From Lederbergia sp. NSJ-179 (GTDB taxonomy: Bacteria; Bacillota; Bacilli; Bacillales; Bacillaceae_C): 64,000 nt of DNA. The stretch lies in NCBI RefSeq assembly GCF_022867885.1, contig NZ_JALIFP010000002.1, forward strand, positions 186,001 to 250,000, written 5' to 3'. The translations under genes were made by a program, and so were the position numbers. The notes beneath the pieces are model-generated. The model saw nothing but the letters and a program-made list of their open reading frames with translations. It ran no database searches and was not told the DNA's origin. Below, in pieces: positions 1 through 8,315 of the stretch (position 1 is its first letter; each line of letters starts with the position of its first letter).

Positions 1-12
1 TTTGATATACTA

Positions 13-18
13 TATAAT
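13..18 (+). promoter_or_regulatory. possible -10 box upstream of rph
   Basis: A TATAAT hexamer lies about 80 bases before the rph start. The matching -35 would fall outside the window, so this is only a partial promoter call. Confidence 0.25.
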
Positions 19-94
19 AATTAAGGGGCTGGCAGGATGCCGCCTCTTGTATTATTTTCATTAGAAATCAGTGTTTATAAGGAGGAATCGTCGT

Positions 95-850
95 TTGCGC
101 TCTGATGATCGAGGATTATTAGAATTAAGAAACGTACATATTGAAAATCACTATTTAAAACACCCTGAAGGATCTGTCTTAATAACAGTTGGAAATACAA
201 AGGTTATTTGTGCAGCAAGTATTGAGGAACGGGTTCCCCCTTTTCTTAGAGGAACAGGTAAGGGTTGGATTACCGCCGAATACGCGATGTTACCCCGTGC
301 AACGGAAACAAGAAACATTCGTGAATCTTCTAAAGGAAAGGTATCAGGAAGAACAATGGAAATTCAACGATTGATTGGACGTTCCTTACGTTCTGTTGTT
401 GATTTAGAAACGATTGGTGAAAGAACGATCTGGGTTGATTGTGATGTGATTCAAGCAGATGGTGGGACAAGAACAGCTTCGATAACCGGTGCCTTTGTTG
501 CAGTCGCGATGGCTCTTCACAAAATCTCTATGGAGAAAAAATGGCCCAAATTCCCACTTCAAAACTTTCTCGCCGCTACAAGCGTTGGAATAAGTCATTC
601 TGATGAGGTGATCTTAGACTTGGATTATCAAGAAGACAGCCAAGCCAAAGTGGATATGAATATTGTCATGCTTGGAAATGGTGAATTTGTTGAATTACAA
701 GGAACAGGGGAGGAGGCAACATTTTCTCCTATGCAGCTTCAAGAAATGATTGAAGCTGCTTCAAAGGGTATTAAGGAGCTAATGGAACTTCAACGAACAG
801 CTCTTGGAGAAGTCGCAACTATGATTGATCAAGTGGTGAAAAAACAATGA
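95..850 (+). CDS. rph: ribonuclease PH
   Basis: Phosphorolytic 3'-5' exoribonuclease that trims the 3' ends of tRNA precursors in the cytoplasm. The 251-aa product carries the family blocks [35 protein letters not shown], [20 protein letters not shown] and [20 protein letters not shown], and is close to the usual length of about 245 aa. I place the start at the TTG at 95 because an AAGGAGG lies at 79-85 with nine-base spacing and the protein then begins MRSDDRG, matching the family's MRxDGR start; the longer frame from the GTG at 71 would include the ribosome binding site. The stop overlaps the next gene, rdgB, as in B. subtilis. Confidence 0.95.
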   Translation: MRSDDRGLLELRNVHIENHYLKHPEGSVLITVGNTKVICAASIEERVPPFLRGTGKGWITAEYAMLPRATETRNIRESSKGKVSGRTMEIQRLIGRSLRSVVDLETIGERTIWVDCDVIQADGGTRTASITGAFVAVAMALHKISMEKKWPKFPLQNFLAATSVGISHSDEVILDLDYQEDSQAKVDMNIVMLGNGEFVELQGTGEEATFSPMQLQEMIEAASKGIKELMELQRTALGEVATMIDQVVKKQ

Positions 851-1455
851 TGATGAAACAAGTAATGATTGCAACAAAAAATAAAGGAAAAGCAACCGAA
901 TTTGAAGCACTCTTTTCCCCGTATGGAATCAAGGTATTAACCTTATTAGATATAGAGGCTTATCCTGATATCGCAGAAACAGGGGAGACTTTTGCGGAGA
1001 ATGCGACGATTAAAGCCGAGACCCTATCCAAGGAATTGAATGCGATGGTCATAGCAGATGATTCAGGATTGATTGTCGATGAGTTGGATGGAGCACCTGG
1101 CATTTATTCGGCGAGATATGCGGGGGAAGAGAAAAATGATGAAGCCAATATGGATAAATTGCTACATGAAATGAGAGATGTACCTGATCATAAGAGAACG
1201 GCGCGCTTTTACTGTGCTCTTGCCTTCGCTAGGCCCAAAAAAGAAACCATAATCGCCACCGGAAAATGCGAAGGGAAGATTTTGACTGAAAGACTTGGTG
1301 CAAATGGATTTGGTTATGATCCGATATTTTATGTAACAGCAGTCGGAAAATCAATGGCTGAATTAACGAGTGAAGAAAAAAATCAAATCAGTCATCGATC
1401 CGAGGCTTTAAAAAATTTAGCCACTATAATGGATAAACTCTTTCAGGAAGGGTAA
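847..1455 (+). CDS. rdgB: dITP/XTP pyrophosphatase (RdgB/HAM1 family)
   Basis: House-cleaning nucleoside triphosphatase that hydrolyses dITP, ITP and XTP to monophosphates so that deaminated purines stay out of DNA and RNA. The 202-aa product has the N-terminal ATKNKGK substrate loop (residues 7-13), the [24 protein letters not shown] block around 70-93 and [11 protein letters not shown] near 155-165, all diagnostic of the family. It is the equivalent of B. subtilis ysnA. The gene starts four bases before rph ends, so the two are translationally coupled. Three consecutive ATG codons (847-855) make the exact start uncertain by up to two residues. A strong terminator overlaps its stop codon. 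Confidence 0.95.
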   Translation: MMMKQVMIATKNKGKATEFEALFSPYGIKVLTLLDIEAYPDIAETGETFAENATIKAETLSKELNAMVIADDSGLIVDELDGAPGIYSARYAGEEKNDEANMDKLLHEMRDVPDHKRTARFYCALAFARPKKETIIATGKCEGKILTERLGANGFGYDPIFYVTAVGKSMAELTSEEKNQISHRSEALKNLATIMDKLFQEG

Positions 1456-1482
1456 GATGTTCTACATCTTACCCTTCTTTAT
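1448..1482 (+). terminator. terminator of rph-rdgB
   Basis: Perfect 12-bp stem AAGGGTAAGATG / CATCTTACCCTT with a 5-base loop, followed by a T-rich run. The left arm overlaps the rdgB stop codon. Confidence 0.85.
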
Positions 1483-1575
1483 ATTCTTTATAACCTAAAA
1501 TGATATATCATTATATCCCTTTTTAAAAAGTGTATAATTCGTTGTTTTTCTACATATATTTCATAAAAATAGTTC

Positions 1576-1604
1576 TTGACATATATAGTAGTACTGGTTA
1601 TATT
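1576..1604 (+). promoter_or_regulatory. sigma-A promoter of the solute-binding lipoprotein gene
   Basis: TTGACA at 1576-1581 and TATATT at 1599-1604 with a 17-base spacer, a near-consensus vegetative promoter. It leaves an untranslated leader of about 175 bases before the ATG at 1787. The leader is purine-rich with several GGGG runs; I see no riboswitch I can name. The rest of the 1456-1786 gap shows nothing else. Confidence 0.6.
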
Positions 1605-1786
1605 TGACATAACCTCTAGTTTTACTTTTTTGAAATTGTAGAATAATAACTGATTTATGTAGGGGCATAAACAGATAGGGGGTGGTTCAGAAATAGGAGC
1701 TCTTTCGAGAACGGGTAGGTGGGGTCTATCTTATCATGTGTTATAGTCTTGGAATGTTGAAAAGTCGATATTTGGAGGGGGAAAAT

Positions 1787-3103
1787 ATGAAAACGATTGC
1801 AAAGGTCTCGCTTATTTTTCTGTTATTCAGTTGCCTGAGTCTATTGTTGGTTGCATGTTCTAAAGATTCTTCAGACAAAACAAGTTCGAATGGGAATGCT
1901 GAAAATGAAAAGGCTGTCACTGAAGATGAAGGGGAGAAGGAGCCAGTCACGCTAAAGGTTCTTGTCCATTGGAGTGAGGAAATGTTCAACGAGCGTTTTA
2001 AAGATCCTGTTGAGGCGGCACTTCCTCATATCACATTAGAACATGTACAGTCTGGGTCTGGGCGTGAAGATTTGGAGGAGGTATTTGCAAGTGGTGAGAA
2101 TCCAGATATTTTCTTTGAGGTCTCACATGAGAACTTGGAATACTTTGAATTGGATTATGATTTAGATGAATTAGTAGAAAAACATTCATACGATTTGAGT
2201 CATATCAACCCTGTTTATTTAGATTCGATACGGGCGAAGGATAAGGAAAGGCGACTGTTAGGTTTACCTTATGAGGTTATTAATTATGTTCTAATCTATA
2301 ACAAGGATATTTTTGACTTATTTGGTGAAGACTATCCATCCAATAATATGACCTGGAGCGAGGCTATAGAGTTAGGCAAAAGACTAACCGGTGAACGGAA
2401 TGGTGTTTTTTACCGTGGCTTGGATTTAGCCAATACGGATGTACCGCTGATGCAGCTTGCTGTCAATAAAACTGATCCTGAAACAGGTGAAGTATTATTG
2501 GACCAACCTGAATTCACAAGATATTTTGAACTATTGGATCAAATTATCGATTTGCAAGGAGACTCAGATGGGGACCATTTTGATGGAGGTCGCTTTCCAG
2601 AGAAACAAACGACAGCAATGACGGTGGAATTTGTGCAGGGATTGAATTGGTGGAAGGATGATGAATCACTGAATCCGGCAGTTGCTCCACTTCCTGTATG
2701 GGATGGCGGTCCGGCTGTTAGCCATCGTCCAGATGGAGGACTAATCCCTCTAAGTATTAATCCTAATAGCGAGCATAAAGACGCGGCATTTGAGGTCCTT
2801 ACGTATTTTACTGAAGACGAATATCAACTATTCGCATCACGGCAAGGGATTGGCCCCTCCACGAAAAATGAAGAGGTGCTCAAAGAATTTTTTCAAGATT
2901 ATGATTTCGCCGATGAGTCAAATGTTGCTTCTATGTTTGAACATCCGCCTGCAACACCGCCGGAACAAATAAGCACATGGGATCAATATGTCGATCTTGA
3001 CCCGCGCAGATATGCCACATCGGGAATGGATCGTAATGAATATTTACGCGTAATTACAGAGGAGTCGGAAGCTAAGATACTAGAAGCCAAAGGATCGGAA
3101 TAA
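1787..3103 (+). CDS. extracellular solute-binding lipoprotein, ABC family 1 (orphan)
   Basis: Predicted substrate-binding lipoprotein of the sugar-type (family 1) ABC importers, 438 aa. The start at 1787 follows a GGAGGGGG ribosome binding site. The signal peptide has a basic N-terminus, a hydrophobic stretch at residues 7-22 and a lipobox LVAC with the lipidated Cys at 24, then a Ser/Asp/Glu-rich linker. The mature part has family features such as PDIFFE, the YNKDIFxxFG block followed by MTWSEAIELGKRLT, and a C-terminal KDAAFEVLTYFT helix. No permease or ATPase gene lies nearby, and in B. subtilis rdgB is followed directly by ysnB, so this looks like a local insertion. Substrate unknown. Confidence 0.8.
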   Translation: MKTIAKVSLIFLLFSCLSLLLVACSKDSSDKTSSNGNAENEKAVTEDEGEKEPVTLKVLVHWSEEMFNERFKDPVEAALPHITLEHVQSGSGREDLEEVFASGENPDIFFEVSHENLEYFELDYDLDELVEKHSYDLSHINPVYLDSIRAKDKERRLLGLPYEVINYVLIYNKDIFDLFGEDYPSNNMTWSEAIELGKRLTGERNGVFYRGLDLANTDVPLMQLAVNKTDPETGEVLLDQPEFTRYFELLDQIIDLQGDSDGDHFDGGRFPEKQTTAMTVEFVQGLNWWKDDESLNPAVAPLPVWDGGPAVSHRPDGGLIPLSINPNSEHKDAAFEVLTYFTEDEYQLFASRQGIGPSTKNEEVLKEFFQDYDFADESNVASMFEHPPATPPEQISTWDQYVDLDPRRYATSGMDRNEYLRVITEESEAKILEAKGSE

Positions 3104-3187
3104 TAGATAAAGAGGAGCATCCCTGATTTCTGGTGATATCTTCCTTGTTAGAGAGACAAGGAACTTAAAGATGTGGTGAGCGACAAG

Positions 3188-3233
3188 TAAAAATAGGGAG
3201 GAGAGAATAATTTCTTTTCTCCTATTTCTTTGC
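3188..3233 (+). terminator. probable terminator after the solute-binding protein gene
   Basis: Imperfect inverted repeat AAATAGG..AGGAGA / TCTTTTCTCCTATTT followed by CTTTG. The stem is clear but the T-run is weak. A second small hairpin, CCTTGT/ACAAGG, lies just upstream. Confidence 0.5.
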
Positions 3234-3276
3234 TAAAATAGAAACCTGCTGAAAGATCTTTTCACGGAGGTTATAG

Positions 3277-3786
3277 ATGATGAAACTACTTGTCGTGAGC
3301 GATAGTCATGGTAATAGATCAATATTAAAGGAATTAAAAAGAAAATATGAACATGAAATGGATGCGCTGATTCATTGTGGGGATTCAGAATTGCGTGCAG
3401 TGGACCCGGTCCTTGAAGGATTTCATGTAGTAAGCGGCAATTGTGATCTTGATCCGAAATTTCCTAATGAGTTACTATTGAATATTCAAGGGAATAAAAT
3501 TTTTATTACCCACGGTCATTTGTTCCAAATTAAATCATCTCTTTTAAACATCTCTTATCGTGCAAAAGAATTGGGAGCTCAATTCGCTTTTTTTGGCCAT
3601 TCTCATTTATTAGGTGCCGATAAGATGGACGAGATAGTATTTTTAAATCCTGGAAGTATTTTACTTCCCAGAGGTGGGAATGAAAAGACATACTCGATTG
3701 TTCAAAAGGATGATTCTGCCTGCACAATTTGTTTTTATAATGATCATCACGAAGAAATAACATCCTATAGACAAACATTTGCATAG
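3277..3786 (+). CDS. ysnB: metallophosphoesterase, YfcE/YsnB family
   Basis: Small cytoplasmic metal-dependent phosphodiesterase (MJ0936/YfcE type), 169 aa; the physiological substrate in Bacillus is not established. The metal-ligand motifs are all present in order: DSHGN near residue 9, HCGDSE, GNCD, THGH and GHSH, then the NPGS block close to the C-terminus. A GGAGG lies seven bases before the start; ATG at 3277 or 3280 are equally possible. It sits in the same position relative to rdgB and tig as ysnB in B. subtilis, but is separated from rdgB by the lipoprotein gene. Confidence 0.88.
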   Translation: MMKLLVVSDSHGNRSILKELKRKYEHEMDALIHCGDSELRAVDPVLEGFHVVSGNCDLDPKFPNELLLNIQGNKIFITHGHLFQIKSSLLNISYRAKELGAQFAFFGHSHLLGADKMDEIVFLNPGSILLPRGGNEKTYSIVQKDDSACTICFYNDHHEEITSYRQTFA

Positions 3787-3874
3787 GGGCTGTGAGCGGC
3801 TTTCCGAAACTGATAAAACCAGTATATGCTGCTGTTGCGTATGTTTTGATTCACTTGGCCTATATCTTCAAACA

Positions 3875-3918
3875 TAAAAAACCATTCCCTCGAGTAATCG
3901 ATTATGGAATGGTTTTTC
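3875..3918 (-). terminator. terminator of tRNA-Arg
   Basis: Read on the minus strand, a 12-bp stem (GAAAAACCATTCC pairing with GGAATGGTTTTT) is followed by a T-run, directly downstream of the tRNA. The symmetric A/T runs mean it may also end plus-strand transcription from ysnB. Confidence 0.75.
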
Positions 3919-3922
3919 TAGA

Positions 3923-3996
3923 CGTCCCAGGAGGGATTCGAACCCCCGACCCACAGCTTAGAAGGCTGTTGCTCTATCCAGCTGAGCTACTGGGAC
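3923..3996 (-). tRNA. tRNA-Arg, anticodon TCT
   Basis: Read on the minus strand, the sequence folds as a full cloverleaf: acceptor stem GTCCCAG/CTGGGAC, D-arm GCTC..GAGC, anticodon arm ACAGC-CTTCTAA-GCTGT with anticodon TCT (reads AGA), and T-arm CGGGGGTTCGAATCCCTC. Discriminator base is G and no CCA is encoded. It is transcribed alone from its own consensus promoter, opposite to the neighbouring genes. Confidence 0.95.
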
Positions 3997-4018
3997 TTAT
4001 TGTCAAACGACATTTCTA

Positions 4019-4047
4019 ATTATAGGAGTGTATGGGGAAAATGTCAA
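4019..4047 (-). promoter_or_regulatory. consensus sigma-A promoter of tRNA-Arg
   Basis: On the minus strand, TTGACA (4042-4047) and TATAAT (4019-4024) are separated by exactly 17 bases, a perfect consensus about 15-20 bases upstream of the mature tRNA 5' end. Confidence 0.85.
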
Positions 4048-4187
4048 CACATTTCTACCCTTTTTTAACTTCACTCCTCCACATTATTAAAAAATCTTAT
4101 GAATTATTAGGAAATAGGCTGGCTATTTGTTTTCCTGGGTCCAATTTGATACACTATTTTTCAACCTAAACGATGGGCGGTTCTATC

Positions 4188-5198
4188 ATGAAAAAAGATA
4201 AAAACAGTCGTGATTCGGCAACCATTATACCTTTTCCGGGACTGAAAGAACGTTACTTTGAAAAAGGTGTAGCTAGTTTGGAATCCCATCATTTTCAAGA
4301 GGCAGTTGATATGCTTCGTTATGCGCATCAAATGGATCCAGATGACCCGCAAATTTCAGCGGCCTTTCTTGCCGCCTTATATGAAAATGGTGATTATGAC
4401 GAATCCAAGCGGATCGCTGAAGAGCTATTAAAAGTTGGACTTGGAAACTTTTATGATATTCTTGATATTTACTTAATGATTTTAATTCAATTAAACGATT
4501 ATAAACAAGTGATCACTACTTTAGAACCTTTATTTGAAGAAAACGAAGTACCCCCAGATAAAGCGGAACATTATGTAACACTGTTACAATTAAGTAAAAG
4601 GGCTGCTGGGAATCAGATAATGGCAGATTCCTCAAAAGAGGATCATGCTCCCCTTATACATAACGGACAAAGCCTACAAGAGCAGTTGGCAAGTTTAAAT
4701 AGATTAAAGGATAAAAATATTCATCCTTATTTGCCATCACTCATTGAGAGGCTCGCTGATGAAAAGGTTCATCCTTTCATCAAAACAGTTATCTTAATCC
4801 TTCTGAAGGAAAATGAAATTGATCAAATGGTCTTGGTCAAAAAATTTGATAGGCAAAAAACATGTAATCCTAAAAAGATTCCTTCCATCGAGGAATTCCC
4901 TATTTTTTATTCAGTCAAAAGTCAAATAGAAAGCCAACTAAGAGATCATAATCCTGTTTTATTGGAACAAATTCATGATATGATCAAACGTCACTCCTTT
5001 TATCTTTATCCTTTTGAGTTAAATCCGGCTAAACCAGCTGTATGGGCAGCAGCTTACAGAGCAATGGGACATGAAATGTATGGGGAAAATTGGAGAAAAA
5101 ATAAATTAGCGGAATATTACGGAGTGGAGGAGAAGGAGTTAGAGACTGCGTTCGCTTTCATCGTAAAATTGGAGGAAATTTCTTCGACTATTGTTTGA
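4188..5198 (+). CDS. ysoA: TPR-repeat protein, YsoA-like
   Basis: Soluble protein of 336 aa with tetratricopeptide repeats in its N-terminal third: a block FEKGVASLESHHFQEAVDMLRYA, then DPDDPQISAAFLAALYENGDYDESKRIAEELL. The rest is helical and acidic with no motif I recognise. Its place just upstream of tig matches B. subtilis ysoA, whose role is unknown to me; TPRs suggest a protein-binding scaffold. The start at 4188 gives MKKDKN and is preceded only by a weak GGGCGG; an in-frame ATG at 4173 is an alternative. There is no signal peptide or membrane segment. Confidence 0.75.
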   Translation: MKKDKNSRDSATIIPFPGLKERYFEKGVASLESHHFQEAVDMLRYAHQMDPDDPQISAAFLAALYENGDYDESKRIAEELLKVGLGNFYDILDIYLMILIQLNDYKQVITTLEPLFEENEVPPDKAEHYVTLLQLSKRAAGNQIMADSSKEDHAPLIHNGQSLQEQLASLNRLKDKNIHPYLPSLIERLADEKVHPFIKTVILILLKENEIDQMVLVKKFDRQKTCNPKKIPSIEEFPIFYSVKSQIESQLRDHNPVLLEQIHDMIKRHSFYLYPFELNPAKPAVWAAAYRAMGHEMYGENWRKNKLAEYYGVEEKELETAFAFIVKLEEISSTIV

Positions 5199-5207
5199 TT
5201 TCAGTAG

Positions 5208-5235
5208 TTGAAAGGATGGTATCCTATGTTATAAT
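5208..5235 (+). promoter_or_regulatory. sigma-A promoter of tig
   Basis: TTGAAA at 5208-5213, a 16-base spacer and TATAAT at 5230-5235, giving a leader of about 100 bases before the tig start. Confidence 0.65.
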
Positions 5236-5343
5236 GAAATGGTTATGCTGGATTGTGGATATATAGCGGATCATACATATTGAAGCGAGTTAACCGCAAA
5301 TAGACAGTAAAGCAACGGAGTATATATTGTTGGAGGTATTAAA

Positions 5344-6630
5344 ATGTCAGCAAAATGGGAAAAACTTGAAGGTAATAAAGGTGTACTGACAGTAGAAGTA
5401 GATGTACAAACTGTCAATGATGGTTTAGACAAAGCTTTCAAAAAAGTTTCAAAGGATATTAATATTCCTGGGTTTCGTAAAGGGAAGGTTCCACGTCCTT
5501 TGTTTGAAAAACGATTTGGTGTGGAAAGTTTGTTTCAGGATGCTCTTGATTTTATCCTTCCAGAAGCCTATGCAACGGCTGTAGAGGAAGCAGGCATCGT
5601 TCCTGTTGATCGTCCAGAGGTCGACATTGAACAAATGGAAAAAGGAAAAGAATTAATTTTCACAGCCACTGTGACCGTTAAGCCTGAAGTGAAACTAGGC
5701 GAATACAAAGGACTTGAAGTTGAAAAAATGGATGACTCTGTTTCAGACAATGATGTGGAAGAGGAACTAAAAACACTTCAAGAACGACAAGCAGAACTTG
5801 TTGTGAAAGAAGATGGCGCCGTCCAAGATGGCGATACAGTGGTGATTGATTTTGAAGGATTTGTTGATGGAGAAGCCTTTGAAGGCGGCCAATCAGAAAA
5901 CTTTTCACTTGAAATTGGTTCCGGGTCCTTTATTCCAGGGTTTGAAGAGCAGCTAATCGGGGTAAAATCCGGAGAAGAGAAAGAAGTGGAAGTAACGTTT
6001 CCAGAAGAATATCATGCAGCGGAACTTGCAGGGAAGCCTGCCGTATTCAAGGTGAAAGTGCATGAAATAAAAACGAAAGAACTTCCAGAACTTGATGATG
6101 AGTTTGCAAAAGATGTAGATGAAGAAGCAGAAACATTGGAGGAACTAAGAGCAAACATCAAAAAACGATTAACGGAAAGTAAGAAAAATGAAGCGGAGCA
6201 AAAACTGCGAAATGATTTGGTAGACAAAGCAACAGCGAATGCGGAAGTAGACATACCTGAAATAATGGTGGAAAATGAACTGGATCAAATGATGCAAGAA
6301 TTCGAACAACGATTACAAATGCAAGGGATGAATCTTGATCTTTACTCCCAATTTTCGGGGCAAAATCAAGAAGACCTTCGCAGCCAAATGAAGGAAGATG
6401 CTGAACAACGTATAAGAACTTCCCTTACATTAGAGGCGATTGCGAAGGCAGAAAATATAGAAGTTGAGGAAGAAGATGTACAGGGAGAAATAAATAAAAT
6501 GGCTGAAATGTATAAAATGGGTGTAGAACAAGTAAAAGCGGCCATGGGAGGTATAAGCAATATCAAGGCAGATTTGAAATTGCAAAAGGCCATCGATTTT
6601 CTTATTGAAAATAGCAAAACAGGTGCATAA
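5344..6630 (+). CDS. tig: trigger factor
   Basis: Ribosome-associated chaperone and peptidyl-prolyl isomerase that meets nascent chains at the exit tunnel. The 428-aa protein has the family's three parts: an N-terminal ribosome-binding domain with the signature GFRKGK at residues 43-48, a central FKBP-type isomerase domain (about 160-245, with [17 protein letters not shown] and [11 protein letters not shown]), and a long charged helical C-terminal domain that forms the substrate cradle. The start follows TTGGAGG. It lies upstream of clpX, as usual in Bacillus, and ends in its own terminator. Confidence 0.97.
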   Translation: MSAKWEKLEGNKGVLTVEVDVQTVNDGLDKAFKKVSKDINIPGFRKGKVPRPLFEKRFGVESLFQDALDFILPEAYATAVEEAGIVPVDRPEVDIEQMEKGKELIFTATVTVKPEVKLGEYKGLEVEKMDDSVSDNDVEEELKTLQERQAELVVKEDGAVQDGDTVVIDFEGFVDGEAFEGGQSENFSLEIGSGSFIPGFEEQLIGVKSGEEKEVEVTFPEEYHAAELAGKPAVFKVKVHEIKTKELPELDDEFAKDVDEEAETLEELRANIKKRLTESKKNEAEQKLRNDLVDKATANAEVDIPEIMVENELDQMMQEFEQRLQMQGMNLDLYSQFSGQNQEDLRSQMKEDAEQRIRTSLTLEAIAKAENIEVEEEDVQGEINKMAEMYKMGVEQVKAAMGGISNIKADLKLQKAIDFLIENSKTGA

Positions 6631-6671
6631 AAAACATAATTATACACATAAGATATAAGAATTAGAAATTA

Positions 6672-6706
6672 AACAAGGCACAGGTAAGATCCGTGCCTTG
6701 TTTTGC
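6672..6706 (+). terminator. terminator of tig
   Basis: Stem CAAGGCAC / GTGCCTTG (6674-6681 and 6693-6700) followed by TTTT. Confidence 0.75.
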
Positions 6707-6776
6707 CAAAAGAATACATATTGATCCAGCATAGGATCACCGCGAGTTTGAAAAATGGTTATTACTTTATGAAATG

Positions 6777-6785
6777 TGGTACAAT
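6777..6785 (+). promoter_or_regulatory. possible extended -10 promoter of clpX
   Basis: TGG-TACAAT forms an extended -10 element about 65 bases before the clpX start. No good -35 was found. Confidence 0.35.
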
Positions 6786-6852
6786 GCATTACATAGCTAT
6801 GGCTAAATGAAGGATGCAATAAAAGATATAGCTTATTAGAGGGGTGAAATCA

Positions 6853-8115
6853 TTGTTTAAATTTAACGAAGAAAAAGGTCAGTTAAAATGTTCTTTTTGT
6901 GGGAAAACCCAAGAACAGGTTCGAAAATTAGTAGCTGGTCCTGGTGTATATATATGTGATGAATGTATTGAACTGTGTACAGAAATTGTGGAAGAAGAGT
7001 TAGGGACAGAAGAGGAGGTTGAATTCAAAGATATCCCAAAACCACGCGAGATTAGGGAGATTCTCGATGAGTATGTGATTGGTCAAGAACAGGCAAAAAA
7101 ATCCTTAGCTGTTGCGGTTTATAATCACTACAAGCGTATCAATGCCAATAGTAAAATTGATGATGTAGAGCTTGCAAAAAGTAATATTTGTCTGATTGGT
7201 CCTACTGGAAGCGGTAAAACCTTGCTTGCACAAACATTAGCTCGAATTTTAAATGTACCCTTTGCGATTGCCGATGCCACTTCCTTAACAGAAGCGGGTT
7301 ATGTGGGAGAAGATGTAGAAAACATTTTACTCAAATTGATTCAATCGGCTGATTATGATGTAGAAAAAGCCGAGCGTGGAATTATTTACATTGATGAGAT
7401 TGACAAAGTAGCAAGAAAGTCGGAAAACACATCCATTACGAGAGATGTATCAGGTGAAGGTGTGCAACAAGCCTTACTAAAAATCTTAGAAGGAACAGTA
7501 GCCAGTGTGCCACCTCAAGGTGGAAGAAAGCATCCACATCAAGAATTTATTCAAATTGATACAACGAATATTTTGTTCATTTGCGGTGGAGCTTTTGATG
7601 GAGTGGAGCAAATCATCAAACGCCGTCTCGGACAAAAAGTGATTGGATTTGGAGCAGATGTGAAGAAGCCAGAAGCAGACAAGGAAGTTTTATCTCAAAT
7701 CCTTCCAGAAGATTTGCTACGCTTTGGGTTAATTCCTGAATTTATTGGTCGGTTACCCGTTATTGCGAATTTAGAGCAGTTGGATGAAAAAGCTCTAATC
7801 GAAATATTAACCCAACCAAAAAATGCTCTCGTCAAACAGTATAAAAAAATGCTGGATATGGATGAGGTAGATCTTGAATTTGAAGAAGAGGCTCTTCACG
7901 AAATTGCTAAAAAAGCGATTGAAAGAAAAACAGGGGCACGTGGATTACGTTCTATCATTGAAATGCTTATGTTGGATGTCATGTTTGATTTGCCATCACG
8001 AGAAGATATTAAGAAATGTATCATCACAAAAGATTCAGTCCTATATGATAAGCCGCCTAAACTTGTTCTTGAAGATGGAACAGTTATTAAAGGAACGGAA
8101 AAAACCTCTGCCTAG
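6853..8115 (+). CDS. clpX: ATP-dependent Clp protease ATP-binding subunit ClpX
   Basis: AAA+ unfoldase that feeds tagged or misfolded proteins into the ClpP peptidase. The 420-aa product equals the B. subtilis length. The N-terminal zinc-binding domain has Cys13, 16, 35 and 38 (CSFC and CDEC); Walker A is GPTGSGKT at 116-123, Walker B is IIYIDEIDK near 180, and the VIGFG loop used to dock on ClpP is near residue 265. I choose the TTG at 6853, giving [10 protein letters not shown] as in relatives, with AGAGGGG at 6838-6844 as ribosome binding site; the GTG at 6844 would overlap that site. clpP is not in the window. Confidence 0.97.
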   Translation: MFKFNEEKGQLKCSFCGKTQEQVRKLVAGPGVYICDECIELCTEIVEEELGTEEEVEFKDIPKPREIREILDEYVIGQEQAKKSLAVAVYNHYKRINANSKIDDVELAKSNICLIGPTGSGKTLLAQTLARILNVPFAIADATSLTEAGYVGEDVENILLKLIQSADYDVEKAERGIIYIDEIDKVARKSENTSITRDVSGEGVQQALLKILEGTVASVPPQGGRKHPHQEFIQIDTTNILFICGGAFDGVEQIIKRRLGQKVIGFGADVKKPEADKEVLSQILPEDLLRFGLIPEFIGRLPVIANLEQLDEKALIEILTQPKNALVKQYKKMLDMDEVDLEFEEEALHEIAKKAIERKTGARGLRSIIEMLMLDVMFDLPSREDIKKCIITKDSVLYDKPPKLVLEDGTVIKGTEKTSA

Positions 8116-8152
8116 ACGCTATTTTTAGCAAAAACACCAGACTAAACAGAGT

Positions 8153-8193
8153 AAAAAGCTAGGATTTCTAAGACGGAAATCCTAGCTTTTTTT
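8153..8193 (+). terminator. terminator of clpX
   Basis: Long stem AAAAAGCTAGGATTTC / GAAATCCTAGCTTTTTTT with a 7-base loop and a run of seven T. Confidence 0.9.
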
Positions 8194-8315
8194 ATGCCTA
8201 AAAGCAGATGAAAAATATGGAGTATGTCCAGAAATGATGGTTTATTCCTTGTCTGAAGCGGAGATACTAAGGGATAAAAGATCTGTGCTATTTTGTGTCT
8301 TTGGGAGGGAAATGA

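Noticed and set aside
28-46. GGC-AGGAT-GCC hairpin in the rph leader as another family B copy
   Set aside because: Only the first small hairpin is present; the outer stem, inner hairpin and GAATTTA linker are missing, so chance is likely.
1787-3103. Solute-binding protein as part of a genomic island
   Set aside because: No integrase, tRNA boundary duplication, IS element or clear composition shift is visible; it is a single-gene insertion.
3792-4019. ORF of 75 aa covering the tRNA region
   Set aside because: It lies across the tRNA-Arg gene and its terminator; the peptide GGIRTPDPQLRRLLLYPAELLG is the usual artefact of translating a tRNA.
8220-8315. Sigma-F promoter for lonB
   Set aside because: Expected from B. 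subtilis, but I found no pair of boxes with acceptable spacing.
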